A model generated the notes under the pieces. The model was given only the letters and a program-made list of their open reading frames with translations. It ran no database searches and had not been told where the DNA came from. The position numbers and the translations under genes were made by a program. DNA of 64,000 nt from Planctomycetota bacterium (lineage in GTDB: Bacteria > Planctomycetota > SZUA-567 > H5-PLA8), in assembly GCA_027493525.1 (NCBI GenBank), contig JAOSKN010000002.1, positions 1,707,326 through 1,771,325 on the forward strand, written 5' to 3'. This document shows, piece by piece, positions 8,230 to 17,345 of this stretch. Each line of letters begins with the position of its first letter. The stretch's first letter is position 1.

Positions 8230-8799
8230 ATGCTTCGAACGACCGTCCTGCTGCTCCTGGCCGGGCTCGCCGTGGCGTCCGGATGCGGCCAGCCCGGTTC
8301 GCCTCCGCCCAAACCCGCCACGCCCCCCGCCAGCCTGGGCGCGTCCGCTCCCGCCGCGAAAAAGACTCCGCCCCACGACGAGACCGCCGGAGAGGCCCCC
8401 GCGCCGGCCGGCATGCAGGTCCAGGCCAGCGACGCGCTGGCGGCTTTTTTGAAGAGCTACTTTCAGAGTTGGTCGGATGGGAACATGGCCGCCTACCGCG
8501 CGCATTTCCATCCGCAGGCTCGCATCTGCTTCGTCAACGCCGGCAAGGTCCTGTACGCGCTCGACGCCGAGGAGTTCCTCGCCCAGCAGGAGAAGCTCGT
8601 CAAGGAATCCAAGGTTCCCATGGAGGAGCGGATCCTGAAGAGCGTGGTCCAGGAAGATGCCCAGGCGGCCAGCGCCGTCGTCCACTGGGAACTGCTGAAG
8701 GGCGAGCAGCGCAGCACCGGCGTGGACCGCTTCACGCTGATGCGCAGCGCCGAAGGCCCCTGGACCATCACGTCCCTGATGTTCTACAAGAGCGAGTGA
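8230..8799 (+). CDS. lipoprotein with an NTF2/SnoaL-like domain
   Basis: A 189-residue predicted lipoprotein. The signal peptide is followed by Cys19 in an AVASGC lipobox. A Pro/Ala-rich tether runs to about residue 60. The C-terminal ~120 residues look like a SnoaL/DUF4440-type cone fold: a long helix (SDALAAFLKSYFQSWSDGN), AAYRAHFHPQARI, and strands ending GPWTITSLMFYKSE. Such domains bind small ligands or act as adaptors; no catalytic residues can be assigned. The ATG follows a GAGG-type ribosome site. Membrane anchoring in the periplasm is inferred. Confidence 0.75.
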   Translation: MLRTTVLLLLAGLAVASGCGQPGSPPPKPATPPASLGASAPAAKKTPPHDETAGEAPAPAGMQVQASDALAAFLKSYFQSWSDGNMAAYRAHFHPQARICFVNAGKVLYALDAEEFLAQQEKLVKESKVPMEERILKSVVQEDAQAASAVVHWELLKGEQRSTGVDRFTLMRSAEGPWTITSLMFYKSE

Positions 8800-8875
8800 C
8801 GCAAACTCGGAACGCGGAAATCGAAGCACGGCGAGCCTGCCCTGCGGAATCGGGAAGGCGTTCTATTCATAGGAC

Positions 8876-9478
8876 CTATCGAGCCAAGTCCGCCGCCACG
8901 CCCCAGCTTTCCCCGAAGACGAACTCCGCGAGCGGCTTGCGGGCGCGCGGGGCGGTGTCGCGGCCGCGCAGGGCCTCCGGGGCCTGGGCCGGATCGCCCG
9001 GGTAGCCGATCGCCAGCGCCGTGAAGGCCTCGTGGTCCTCTGGAATCGAGTAGGCGGCGCGGGCCTGCTCCGGATCGATCCCGATCATCTGGTGGACGCA
9101 CAGCCCGCGCGCGGTCGCCTCGAAGGTCAGGCTCGCCGCCGCCAGTCCCAGGTCGTGCGCCGCGGCCTTGTTGGGCTTCCCATTGCGCTGGAAGGTCCGC
9201 GCGAAAACGCCCAGCGCGAGGACCGGCGCCTGCCGCGCCCAGGCCTGATTGGCTTCGACGAGGCAACCCAGCAGTTTCTTGAAGGCCGCATCCTGCCCGC
9301 GCGCGGCCACGATGAAGCGCCAGGGCTGCTCGTTGTACGAGGACGCCGCCCAGCGCGCGGCCTCGAAGAGCGAGTTGAGATCCGCCGGCGCGACGGGGCG
9401 GTCCGCGAAGACGTAGGGGCTCCAGCGCTTCGAGAGCAGTTCGTGGATTGGGTGGTCGGGCGTCGCGTGCTTGCTCAT
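8876..9478 (-). CDS. nitroreductase-family flavoprotein
   Basis: A ~200-residue FMN-dependent oxidoreductase of the nitroreductase family. The FMN-binding start SKRWSPYVF is followed by AARWAASSYNEQPWRFIVA, and the C-terminal half carries TARGLCVHQMIGID and FTALAIGYPG, the usual dinucleotide-side motifs. It would reduce nitroaromatics, quinones or other acceptors with NAD(P)H in the cytoplasm. The ATG at 9478 (MSKHATP) is preferred over one at 9493 because AAGGA sits about 7 bases upstream of it. The esterase gene next door is on the same strand, 50 bp away, so the two may be cotranscribed. Confidence 0.88.
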   Translation of the reverse strand: MSKHATPDHPIHELLSKRWSPYVFADRPVAPADLNSLFEAARWAASSYNEQPWRFIVAARGQDAAFKKLLGCLVEANQAWARQAPVLALGVFARTFQRNGKPNKAAAHDLGLAAASLTFEATARGLCVHQMIGIDPEQARAAYSIPEDHEAFTALAIGYPGDPAQAPEALRGRDTAPRARKPLAEFVFGESWGVAADLAR

Positions 9479-9527
9479 GCGAGATCCTTTCACGATTCCG
9501 AATTCGGGCGCGTTGAGGGTTGGTCGG

Positions 9528-10412
9528 TCAGGCTTGCAGCGCGAACCGCTCGACCAGGAACTTTTCCATGCGCTGGAGCGTGGTCCAGAAGTGCGGCGCG
9601 GCGTTGAACCAGCCGTGGGGGACGCCGGGGTAGATTTCCAGTTCGGCGTGCGCGCCCACCTCGTCGTAGCGCGCCTTCATGTCGATGGACTGCTTATGCG
9701 GCACGGTTTCGTCCTTGTCGCCGTGGAGCAGCAGCATGGGCGGGGCGCTCCTGGTGACGTGCTGCAGCGGCGAGGCCAGTTTGTAGCGCTCGGGCATCTC
9801 CTGCACCTGTCCGCCGAGGAGCTTCAGGACCGGCCCGCGCGCGCCTTGCGTCAGCGCGCGGCCGTAGAGGTCCATCACGCCGTTGAAGGGGATCGCGGCG
9901 TTGGCGTGGCTGGAGACGCCCGGGCTGCCGCCGTCGCCTTCGAGTTCCGCGTGGCCCGGCGTCAGCGCGACCATCGCGGTCAGGTGCCCGCCGGCCGAGC
10001 CGCCGGAGACGGCGATGCGTTCGGGATCGAGCTTCCATTCCCCCGCGTGCGCGCGCACCCAGCGCACCGCGCACTTGGCGTCCTGGAGGCAGGCGGGGAA
10101 GGGCGCCACGTCGGTGAGGCGGTAACGGATGCTGGCCGCGAGGAAATCGTGCTTCCAGGCCAGGTAGGCGGCCTGCGCGAAGAACTGCTTCTTGTCCCCG
10201 TTCTGCCAGCCGCCGCCGTGGATGAAGACGATCGCCGGGCGCGGGCGCCCCGGCGCCGCCTCGCGCTCGAAGAGGTCCAGCTTCAGTTCGACTTCGCCGC
10301 CGCGCCCGAAGACCACATCCTCGCGAAAGCGGACGCCTTCGGGCAGGCTGCGGGTCTGGTTGCCCTTGGTCTGCAACTCGTCCAGGAAAGCGGCAGGGGC
10401 GACGTGGGGCAT
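9528..10412 (-). CDS. alpha/beta hydrolase (esterase/lipase, HSL/BD-FAE-like)
   Basis: A 294-residue alpha/beta hydrolase. The oxyanion motif HGGGW is at ~69, the nucleophile elbow GGSAGG (Ser ~141), the acid Asp in HGDKDETVP (~233) and the His in GVPHGWF (~266). The layout matches carboxylesterases of the hormone-sensitive-lipase and feruloyl-esterase-like groups that release acyl groups from small esters or polysaccharides. There is no signal peptide, so a cytoplasmic enzyme is expected. It precedes the nitroreductase gene on the same strand. Confidence 0.9.
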   Translation of the reverse strand: MPHVAPAAFLDELQTKGNQTRSLPEGVRFREDVVFGRGGEVELKLDLFEREAAPGRPRPAIVFIHGGGWQNGDKKQFFAQAAYLAWKHDFLAASIRYRLTDVAPFPACLQDAKCAVRWVRAHAGEWKLDPERIAVSGGSAGGHLTAMVALTPGHAELEGDGGSPGVSSHANAAIPFNGVMDLYGRALTQGARGPVLKLLGGQVQEMPERYKLASPLQHVTRSAPPMLLLHGDKDETVPHKQSIDMKARYDEVGAHAELEIYPGVPHGWFNAAPHFWTTLQRMEKFLVERFALQA

Positions 10413-10496
10413 GGCGATGGCTCCTGTGGGAATTACTCAAGGATAGCTTCTCGCGCGGTCACGTACACCTGACAAACCGTTCCGGGCTTACTGCGG

Positions 10497-12143
10497 TTAC
10501 GGGCGTTCGTGGTGCGTCTCGGGTTCGGCGTAGGCTTCGTGCTCGGGGGGCGCGCGTTCGGCCGTGGGCCGGGGCGGCGGGTCTTCAAGGTGCCGCACGG
10601 CGCGCCAGGCGTGATAGGCGAGCCGGTCGACCCAGCGCATGGCTTCCAACTCGGCGGCGCCGTCCTCGGCGGGCAGCGCGCCCTTGGCCGTTCGCTCCAG
10701 CACGCGCGGCCGGTGCGCGCGCCGCCGCTCGGCCAGGCCCTTCGAGTGCCGTTCCAGCACCGCGCGCGGGCTCGGCGCGTCCGCCCCGCGCAACCAGGCG
10801 AGCGGCCCTTCCAGCAGAGTCGCGAAGTCTCGCGCCTCGGCGCGGACGTCCTCGTGGCGCCGCGCGTGCTCGGCGTTGCCGCGCTCTCTGGCGGCCTCGG
10901 CCAGGCGCTGCAAATGGTCGAGGGTATGCAGCGCCGCGAGGCAGCGTTCGTGGTCGGGCTCGCTGGTCAGCGCCGGCGCGGCCCGGCCGAGAAACGCCCG
11001 CGTTTCCGACAGCGCGCGCTCGGCGGCCTCCAGGCGCTCGAGCGCCGCGCGGTCGGCCTCTTGTCCGCGCAGCAATCCCTGAGTCTGCTCCAGGATCTCC
11101 GCGGCGGCCTCGCGCAGCGTCCGCCGCGCGGCCTCCACCGCGACCGGCGGGACTTGCAGCAGCGAGGCGTCGAGGTAGCGGGTCAGCGCCGGGCCGCGCT
11201 CGGGCACCCAGCGCTCGATGGCCGCCGCGAAACGTCCCAAGAACGGCAGAAAGAGCGCGACGCCCAGCAGGTTGAAACAAGTATGAAAGGCCGCGAGGGT
11301 CAGCGCGCCGGCGCTGGGTTCGAGCTTAAGGCTGAAGGCCTCGACCACGCGAATGAAGAGCGGCAGGATGGCGAAGGCGATGGCGCCGGTCACGGCATTG
11401 AAGAGGATGTGCGCCCAGGCCGTCCGCCGCGCCGGCGCCGAGGCCCCGATCGCGGCCAGCGCGGCGGTCACCGTCGTCCCGATGTTCTGCCCGATCACCA
11501 GGGCCGCGGCCTGCTCCAAAAGGATCGTCCCGCCGTGCAGGGCCGTGAGCGTGGTCGCCACCGCCGCGCTCGACGACTGCATCAGCACCGTCATCGCGGT
11601 GCCGATCAGCACCAGCAGCAGCCGCGCGAGCAGGCCCTCGTGCGGAAACGCCGCCGGGTCGATCCGTTGCGCCAGGCCGACCATGCCCGTCTGGAGCGTC
11701 GAGATGCCGACGAAGATCAGGCCGAAGCCCGCCAGGGCCAGGCCCGCGCTGGCCAGCCGCGGGTTGCGCGCCAGCAGCCGCGCGACGGCCCCGGCGAAGA
11801 TCAGCGGCAGCGCCAGCGCCCCGACGTTCAGCTTCAGGCCCAGGAGCGAGACGAGCCAGCCGGTGCTGGTCGTGCCCAGGTTTGCGCCCAGCACCAGCCC
11901 GACCGCCTGGGTGAAGCTGAGCAGCCCCGCGCTGACGAAGCCGATCACCGCGACCGTCGTGGCGCTGGAGGACTGCACCAGCGCCGTCACGCCCGCGCCG
12001 CTGGCGACGGCCGAGAGCGGCCCGCCGGTAAAGCGCCCCAGCACCCGGCGCAGCGCGTCGCCGGCCAGGGCCTTCAGGCCGTCGGTCATAAGGATCATGC
12101 CGAGCAGGAAGAGGCCGATGCCTCCGGCCAGGGACGAGAGCAT
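10497..12143 (-). CDS. Na+/phosphate cotransporter with PhoU-like tail
   Basis: A 548-residue NptA/YjbB-type Na+/Pi symporter. Residues 1-310 are hydrophobic with two inverted repeats, each holding the family QSSSAT motif (VQSSSATTVAVIG near 57 and MQSSSAAVATTL near 190) and a G-N-x-GTT motif (LGANLGTTSTG, IGQNIGTTVTA). Residues 330-500 are helical and charged, matching the PhoU-like domain. The protein would import or export phosphate across the inner membrane. It starts 33 bp after the Gfo/Idh/MocA gene on the same strand, so the two are probably cotranscribed. Confidence 0.92.
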   Translation of the reverse strand: MLSSLAGGIGLFLLGMILMTDGLKALAGDALRRVLGRFTGGPLSAVASGAGVTALVQSSSATTVAVIGFVSAGLLSFTQAVGLVLGANLGTTSTGWLVSLLGLKLNVGALALPLIFAGAVARLLARNPRLASAGLALAGFGLIFVGISTLQTGMVGLAQRIDPAAFPHEGLLARLLLVLIGTAMTVLMQSSSAAVATTLTALHGGTILLEQAAALVIGQNIGTTVTAALAAIGASAPARRTAWAHILFNAVTGAIAFAILPLFIRVVEAFSLKLEPSAGALTLAAFHTCFNLLGVALFLPFLGRFAAAIERWVPERGPALTRYLDASLLQVPPVAVEAARRTLREAAAEILEQTQGLLRGQEADRAALERLEAAERALSETRAFLGRAAPALTSEPDHERCLAALHTLDHLQRLAEAARERGNAEHARRHEDVRAEARDFATLLEGPLAWLRGADAPSPRAVLERHSKGLAERRRAHRPRVLERTAKGALPAEDGAAELEAMRWVDRLAYHAWRAVRHLEDPPPRPTAERAPPEHEAYAEPETHHERP

Positions 12144-12176
12144 GGCGTTGGCTCGCTCCGCGCTCGGCCCGCCGGG

Positions 12177-13472
12177 CTACGCGCCGTAGTCCCGCGATTC
12201 CTTGAAGCGCACGCGCGGTTCGGGGGCGTACTCGATCCGCACCGGGCGCGCGCCGTGCGTGACCGAGAGCCGCCCGGCCTCGATCACCAGTTCGTTGTAG
12301 GAGCTGTTCCGGGGCGTGGCGAGGATTCCCGCGGCGTCGATCTCCGCGAGCAGCTCGCGGCGCCTGCGCAGCGCCGCGCCCGCGTCGAGCCCCGCGCTGG
12401 CCGCCTCGATCCGCGCGACGGCTTTCACCAGCGCCTCGATGCTGCGGTAGCCGTAGCCCGCCGGTTCCAGCCCTGGCCCGCCGCGGTCGAGAAGCTGGAA
12501 GTAATCCGGGTTCGGCTCCATGAAGGCCGTGTCGCCGGGGTCCCCGCCTTTCGCGAGAATCGCGTGCTTCACGCCCCGGAACTGGTCGCTGTGCCAGATC
12601 AGCCCCGCCGCGCCGGGGCCTTCCGTGTGCAGGACCATGCCCTGCGTGTTCCCTCCCGGACCTTCGTCCGGGTAGCCGAAGCCGTTGACGACGTTCAGGG
12701 TCGCCCCGTTGTCCCAGATCACGCGCGCGTCGGTCCAGAGGTAGCCGAGTTTCCCGTTGGGCCAGGGCTGCGGCCTGCTGTGGACGCTCACCTCGACCGG
12801 CTTGAGCCCCGTGATGAACGCGACGAGGTCCACGTAGTGGCAGCCGATGTAGGTGAAGGCGTCGGAGTTCTCGCAGGTGCACCAGTTCTGGAAGTTGGAG
12901 TGCATGTAGTAGTACTTCTCGATCAGGTGCGCCTGCCCGCACTTGAGTTCGCCGAACTCGCCCGCGCGGTAGCGCCGGCGCGCCATCAGCCCCCGGTCGT
13001 CGAAGCGCTTGTGGTATTCGATGCCGACGAAGAGGCCCTTTTCGCGCGCGAGTTCTTCCAGTTCGACCCCCTCCTTGTGCGTGAGCACGAAGGGCTTGAC
13101 CGTGATCACGTGCTGGCCGGCCTCGAGCAGTTCCCGGATCACCGGCTCGTGCATCTGGTCCGGGAGCGCGACGACGACGCACTGGCGCGGAGCGAGCGAC
13201 TTCAGCGCCTCGCGGTAGGCCTCGGGCGCGGCCGCGGAACCGCCCTTCCGGTAGTCGGGGAACAACTCGAACGACTGCCCCGGGAAGCCGTTGAGCAGCC
13301 GCGGATCCTCGGCGAGCGCGCGCATCGTCGCGGGGCGCGTGCCGCAGACGGCGATCCGCTTCACCAGGCCCTGCCGCTGGAGCTGGTAGATCGAGGGCAG
13401 GATCTGCAATTGCGTGATCATGCCCGGGCCGAGGATGGCTACGTCGAGCGGCGCGAGGGCGGGCGGGTGCAT
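12177..13472 (-). CDS. Gfo/Idh/MocA-family oxidoreductase
   Basis: A 431-residue NAD(P)-dependent oxidoreductase acting on sugars or inositols. The N-terminal Rossmann motif is VAILGPGMI (11-19). The lysine motif usually written EKP appears as VKPF (~125), and the C-terminal domain carries the His/Tyr signature GCHYVD (~212). There is no Tat or Sec signal, in contrast to many planctomycetal relatives. The Na/Pi transporter gene follows on the same strand after 33 bp. The substrate is unknown. Confidence 0.88.
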   Translation of the reverse strand: MHPPALAPLDVAILGPGMITQLQILPSIYQLQRQGLVKRIAVCGTRPATMRALAEDPRLLNGFPGQSFELFPDYRKGGSAAAPEAYREALKSLAPRQCVVVALPDQMHEPVIRELLEAGQHVITVKPFVLTHKEGVELEELAREKGLFVGIEYHKRFDDRGLMARRRYRAGEFGELKCGQAHLIEKYYYMHSNFQNWCTCENSDAFTYIGCHYVDLVAFITGLKPVEVSVHSRPQPWPNGKLGYLWTDARVIWDNGATLNVVNGFGYPDEGPGGNTQGMVLHTEGPGAAGLIWHSDQFRGVKHAILAKGGDPGDTAFMEPNPDYFQLLDRGGPGLEPAGYGYRSIEALVKAVARIEAASAGLDAGAALRRRRELLAEIDAAGILATPRNSSYNELVIEAGRLSVTHGARPVRIEYAPEPRVRFKESRDYGA

Positions 13473-13624
13473 GGGCGGCTCCAGGATTCGAATGCGAAAA
13501 GAGCACGGTAAACACAGTCCGCGGCGCGGTCAACGCGCGAGCCGGCGCGCCTTCCCGATTGCCGCGCGGCGCGCGCCCGATTAGCATGGCGGCGCCCGCG
13601 CCCCGAGGAGAGCCAGCGCGCCCC

Positions 13625-13975
13625 ATGGTCGATCTGCCGTCCCGCGAACCCGTCGAACCGCGCATCCCCTTCAGCCTTGGCTACCTGCTGGCGGTCGTGG
13701 CCATGGCGGTCCTGAACGCGGTCTTCTTCGGCCTGCTGGCGCGCAAGTACCAGGATCCCAATAACCCGATCCAGACCTTGCCGATGCTCTGCGTCTTCTT
13801 CGGGATCCTGCTGGCCGGCGCGTGCAACCTCTCGGCCTCGGGCCTGGTGCGCTGGATGCGCCGCCGCGAGGTCACCGACCGGATCGTCTTCTTCCTGCTG
13901 ATCGAGGTGCTGGGCCTGACGCTCCTGGCGCTGACGGTGCCGTACTTCTTCAAGCTGCTCTGGACGACGGGATAG
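13625..13975 (+). CDS. small membrane protein with three helices
   Basis: About 116 residues with three hydrophobic segments: SLGYLLAVVAMAVLNAVFFGLL, LPMLCVFFGILLAGACNLSA and IVFFLLIEVLGLTLLALTV. Short loops contain ARKYQDPNNP and WMRRREVTDR. No family was recognised. The ATG at 13625 starts at the conserved-looking body; longer in-frame starts at 13559 and 13586 would add only a low-complexity arm. It is convergent with recQ, ending 5 bp before the recQ stop. Confidence 0.65.
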   Translation: MVDLPSREPVEPRIPFSLGYLLAVVAMAVLNAVFFGLLARKYQDPNNPIQTLPMLCVFFGILLAGACNLSASGLVRWMRRREVTDRIVFFLLIEVLGLTLLALTVPYFFKLLWTTG

Positions 13976-13980
13976 CCCCT

Positions 13981-16104
13981 TCACGCGCGCCGCGCGGCGC
14001 GCGCTATTTCCAGCGCCTGCCGCCCGGCCGGCGCGAGCGCCAGTTTTTTGCCCGCCGACCCGTGCCGCTTCAGGTAGCCCTTGGCGTGCATGGCGAGCAG
14101 GTCGCCGAGCAGTTCGGTGTAGCCGGCCTGTTTGAAGCGGCCCCATTGCGGCAGGGCCTGCAACTCCGGCGTGTACTCCTTCATGGGGTCCTTGCGCCCG
14201 CCGCGCAGGATACCCACGACCATCGAGGGCGCGAAGCGGCCTTCGTGGGCGCCGATGAGTTCCAGGATCGCCAGCCCGCGCGCGCGCGGCACCTGCCGCG
14301 CCCGCAACTCGCCCACGCGGAACTCGCGATCCTTGGAGCGCCAGAAGACCGCGTCGTCGGGGAGGCCCTCGGCGCTGGCCAGATAGACCGGCGGGGCGGA
14401 GGCGGTCCGTGTGTCGCCGCCGTTCACGGCGTCATTGACCAGCACCGATTCGGCCAGCGCGCGCAGCTCGGCCATGTTCATATGCCGCAGCGCGCCGTAG
14501 TCGTGCAGGTCGCGCCAGGCGTCCGGGATGCCGCGGCTCTCGCTGCCGTGCAGGAAGCGCGCGAGGGCGGTCTTGTTGAGCTTGCCGGCGGCGGCGAAGG
14601 CTTCACGGTGTCGGGCGAAGATGCGCGCGGCTTCGTCGCGCGCCGCTTTGCGCCCCACCTCCACGGTGCCGCCCTCGCAGGCGCTGCAATTCCCGCAGCG
14701 GTAGCCGGGGTCGTGCTTTTCGCCGAAATAGTCCAGCAGCGCGGCGCGGAGGCAGCGCGTCTCCTTGGCGTAATTCAGCATCGCGTCGAGGCGCCGGTAG
14801 TCGGCGTTCTTGCGCGCGAACATCGCGTCGAGGTTCAGGCGGACCTTATCCGCGTCGCCTTCGTCTCGCGCCAGGTTGCCGTCCTCGTCGCGCCAGACCT
14901 TTCCCGATTCCTGGAGCGCGTGGACGGCCACGTTGAGCTGCTCGTCGCTGAGATCGAAGTAGCCGGACTTCAGCGCGTCGGGCGGGGAGCCGGTCGGGGC
15001 GATGAAGCGGTAGACCTCGCGGACGTCCGCGGCTTCGGGATAGCGGTTGCGCAGGAAGAAGTGGATCAGCGCGGTGTCCTTGCCCGCGTGGAGCAGGATG
15101 CAGCGCGCCGGTTCGCCGTCGCGCCCCGCGCGCCCGGCTTCCTGGTAGTAGGCTTCCAGCGCCGGCGGATGCTGGTAGTGGATCACGGCGCGGACGTCCG
15201 GCTTGTCGATGCCCATGCCGAAGGCGACGGTGGCCACGGCCACCGGGCGCGCGCCTCCGAGCCATTGCTCCTGCGCCCACTTCCGCCGCTCGGGCGTCAG
15301 GCCGGCGTGGTAGGCGACCGCTTCGATGCGGACCTCGCGCAGCTCGCCCACCAGCCGCTCGGCGTCCTTGCGCCGGCCGACGTAGACGATCTGCGAGCCC
15401 TGGCCCTTCAGGTCCAACAGGATGCGCTTGAGCCGGCGCGGCTTCTCACCCGCGCCGCAGGGGTGGACCTCGAAGCGCAGGTTGGGCCGGTCCAGCGAGC
15501 CGACGAGTTCCAGCGGCTGGCGCAGGCCGAGTTGCGCCACGATGTCCGCGCGCACCAAAGGCGGGGCGGTGGCCGTGAGCGCCAGCACGGGGGCGGGGCG
15601 GACGGCGTCCGCCACCGGCCGCAAGCGCGCGTAGCTGGGCCGGAAATCGTAGCCCCACTGGCAGACGCAGTGCGCCTCGTCGATGACCAGCAGCTTCGGC
15701 GCAAGGCGCGCCAGACGTTCGCGGAAGGCGGCTTGTTCGAGCCGTTCGGGGCTGACATAAAGGAGCGCGGCCTCGCCGCGATGGAGGCGTCCCAGCGCCT
15801 CATTCGCCTCGCGCGCGGAGAGGTTCGAGTGCAGCGCCACCGCGCCGGCGCGGCCGGCCCGGTTGAAGGCGTCCACCTGGTCTTTCATCAGCGCGATCAG
15901 CGGAGAAACGACGACGGTGAGCCCGTCGAGCAGCGTCGCGGGCAACTGGTAGGTGAGGGATTTGCCGCCGCCGGTGGGGAGCACGCCCAGCGCGTCGCGC
16001 CCCTTCAGCACCGCCTCGATCAGCTCGCGCTGCCCGGCGCGGAACCCCGAGAAGCCGAAGCGCTCGCGCAGCACGTTCTCCAGGCCGGATTTCGATGCGT
16101 TCAT
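13981..16104 (-). CDS. recQ: ATP-dependent DNA helicase RecQ
   Basis: A ~707-residue superfamily 2, 3'-5' DNA helicase used in recombination and replication-fork repair. Numbering from the ATG at 16104 (MNASKSGLEN), Walker A PTGGGKS is at 43-49 and Walker B DEAH at 142-145, followed by CVCQWGYDFRP. Motif VI lies in YYQEAGRAGRDGEPA. The RecQ zinc site is CLRAALLDYFGE...CGNCSAC. A winged-helix-like region and a long C-terminal extension (~200 residues) follow. A longer frame begins at 16185 but its first 27 residues look non-coding. The gene is divergent from pdxA with 92 bp between starts. Confidence 0.93.
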   Translation of the reverse strand: MNASKSGLENVLRERFGFSGFRAGQRELIEAVLKGRDALGVLPTGGGKSLTYQLPATLLDGLTVVVSPLIALMKDQVDAFNRAGRAGAVALHSNLSAREANEALGRLHRGEAALLYVSPERLEQAAFRERLARLAPKLLVIDEAHCVCQWGYDFRPSYARLRPVADAVRPAPVLALTATAPPLVRADIVAQLGLRQPLELVGSLDRPNLRFEVHPCGAGEKPRRLKRILLDLKGQGSQIVYVGRRKDAERLVGELREVRIEAVAYHAGLTPERRKWAQEQWLGGARPVAVATVAFGMGIDKPDVRAVIHYQHPPALEAYYQEAGRAGRDGEPARCILLHAGKDTALIHFFLRNRYPEAADVREVYRFIAPTGSPPDALKSGYFDLSDEQLNVAVHALQESGKVWRDEDGNLARDEGDADKVRLNLDAMFARKNADYRRLDAMLNYAKETRCLRAALLDYFGEKHDPGYRCGNCSACEGGTVEVGRKAARDEAARIFARHREAFAAAGKLNKTALARFLHGSESRGIPDAWRDLHDYGALRHMNMAELRALAESVLVNDAVNGGDTRTASAPPVYLASAEGLPDDAVFWRSKDREFRVGELRARQVPRARGLAILELIGAHEGRFAPSMVVGILRGGRKDPMKEYTPELQALPQWGRFKQAGYTELLGDLLAMHAKGYLKRHGSAGKKLALAPAGRQALEIARAARRA

Positions 16105-16196
16105 GAAGGTGCAGGTTACGCCGTGCGCGCGGAGGCGTCCAATCCCCGGCGCGGCCCTATGCTTGCTTCGCCCCACAGGCGGCATAAGCTACGTGC

Positions 16197-17264
16197 ATGG
16201 CAAATCCGGAAGGTGCGCCCTCCACTGGGCCGGTCCCCGAACGCCCGATCATCGCGGTGACGATGGGCGACGCGGCCGGCGTGGGCCCGGAATTGTGCCT
16301 GCACCTGCTTGAGCAGACCTCCTTCTCCCAGCATTCGGTCCCGCTGGTGATCGGCTGCCGGACGGTGTTGGAGCAGGTCGCGCAGCGGCTCGGTCGCGCC
16401 CTTACGGCGCCGGTGTTGGACAAGTTCCCCGAGCGGCTCGACGGGCCGGCGGTGCTGGACCTCCCGGAACCCTTCCGCGGCGTTTCGGTCGCCCCCGGGC
16501 GGGTGCAGGCGGCCTGCGGTTCGGCGGCGGCGCGCTTCATCGAGGCCGCGGCGCAGGCGTGCAAGAACAAAACCTGCGCGGCGATGGTCACCTGCCCGAT
16601 CAGCAAGAGCGCGCTGAACCTCGCGGGGATCCAGTTCCCCGGGCACACCGAGATGATCGCGAGCCTGACCGGCGCCCGCGACATCGCCATGCTGCTCTAC
16701 AGCGAGAAGCTCGCCGTGACCTTCGCCACCATGCATCAGTCGCTGCGCAGCGTCCCCGAGGCGCTGAACGTGGAGCGCATCTGCCGGGTCGCCACGCTGC
16801 TGAACCAGAACCTGCGCCTGCTGCGGACCGACCGCAAACCGCGCCTGGCCATCCTGGGCCTCAATCCACACGCCGGCGAGGACGGGCTCTTCGGCGACGA
16901 GGAAGTCCGCATCATCAAGCCCGCCGTCCAGCGCCTGCTCAACCTGGGCCTGGATGTCGAAGGCCCGCTGCCGCCGGATACGGGCTTCACGCCGCAGGCG
17001 CTGCAGCGCTTCGACGGCCACGTCGCGCTCTACCACGACCAGGGCAGCATTCCATTCAAGATGTTCGCTTTCGACTCCGGCGTGAACGTCACGCTGGGGC
17101 TCGAGATCGTGCGTACCTCCCCCGACCACGGCACGGCTTACGACATCGCCTGGCAGGGCAAAGCGCGCCCGGACAGCTTCATGAGCGCCTACGCCCTCGC
17201 CGCGCGCCTGGCCATCGCCCGCTTCCGCCACGCTTCCGGCCGCAAGGCCGCGCAGACGGCGTAG
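16197..17264 (+). CDS. pdxA: 4-hydroxythreonine-4-phosphate dehydrogenase PdxA
   Basis: A 355-residue cytoplasmic enzyme that oxidises 4-phosphohydroxy-L-threonine in the pyridoxal-5'-phosphate pathway. Motifs seen in order: ITVTMGDAAGVGPE-type start (AVTMGDAAGVGPE at ~20), VTCPISKSALNLAG (~130), the metal-binding GHTEM (~149), LGLNPHAGEDGLFG (~218), YHDQGSIPFK (~281) and RTSPDHGTAYDIA (~305). Length is typical. The stop codon at 17262-17264 directly abuts a heptamer tandem array. The closely related four-carbon acid-phosphate dehydrogenases cannot be fully excluded without a tree. Confidence 0.92.
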   Translation: MANPEGAPSTGPVPERPIIAVTMGDAAGVGPELCLHLLEQTSFSQHSVPLVIGCRTVLEQVAQRLGRALTAPVLDKFPERLDGPAVLDLPEPFRGVSVAPGRVQAACGSAAARFIEAAAQACKNKTCAAMVTCPISKSALNLAGIQFPGHTEMIASLTGARDIAMLLYSEKLAVTFATMHQSLRSVPEALNVERICRVATLLNQNLRLLRTDRKPRLAILGLNPHAGEDGLFGDEEVRIIKPAVQRLLNLGLDVEGPLPPDTGFTPQALQRFDGHVALYHDQGSIPFKMFAFDSGVNVTLGLEIVRTSPDHGTAYDIAWQGKARPDSFMSAYALAARLAIARFRHASGRKAAQTA

Positions 17265-17312
17265 GAACTGTGAACTGTCGCCTGTAATCTGTAATCTGTA
17301 ATCTGTGAACTG
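17265..17312. repeat. left heptamer array of the four-helix-bundle element
   Basis: Starts on the base after the pdxA stop. It reads as GAACTGT twice, a three-base interruption, then CTGTAAT three times and CTGTGAACTG. The CTGTAAT part is the reverse complement of the array at 17879-17909, so the pair forms terminal inverted repeats of about 24 bp. Confidence 0.9.
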
Positions 17313-17345
17313 ACCCACTCTGGCCGGCTGGAGGAGTGCGCTTCA

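Noticed and set aside
9490-9515. GATTCCGAATTCGGG as another heptamer array
   Set aside because: Only two loosely related units, explained equally well by a small palindrome around GAATTC.
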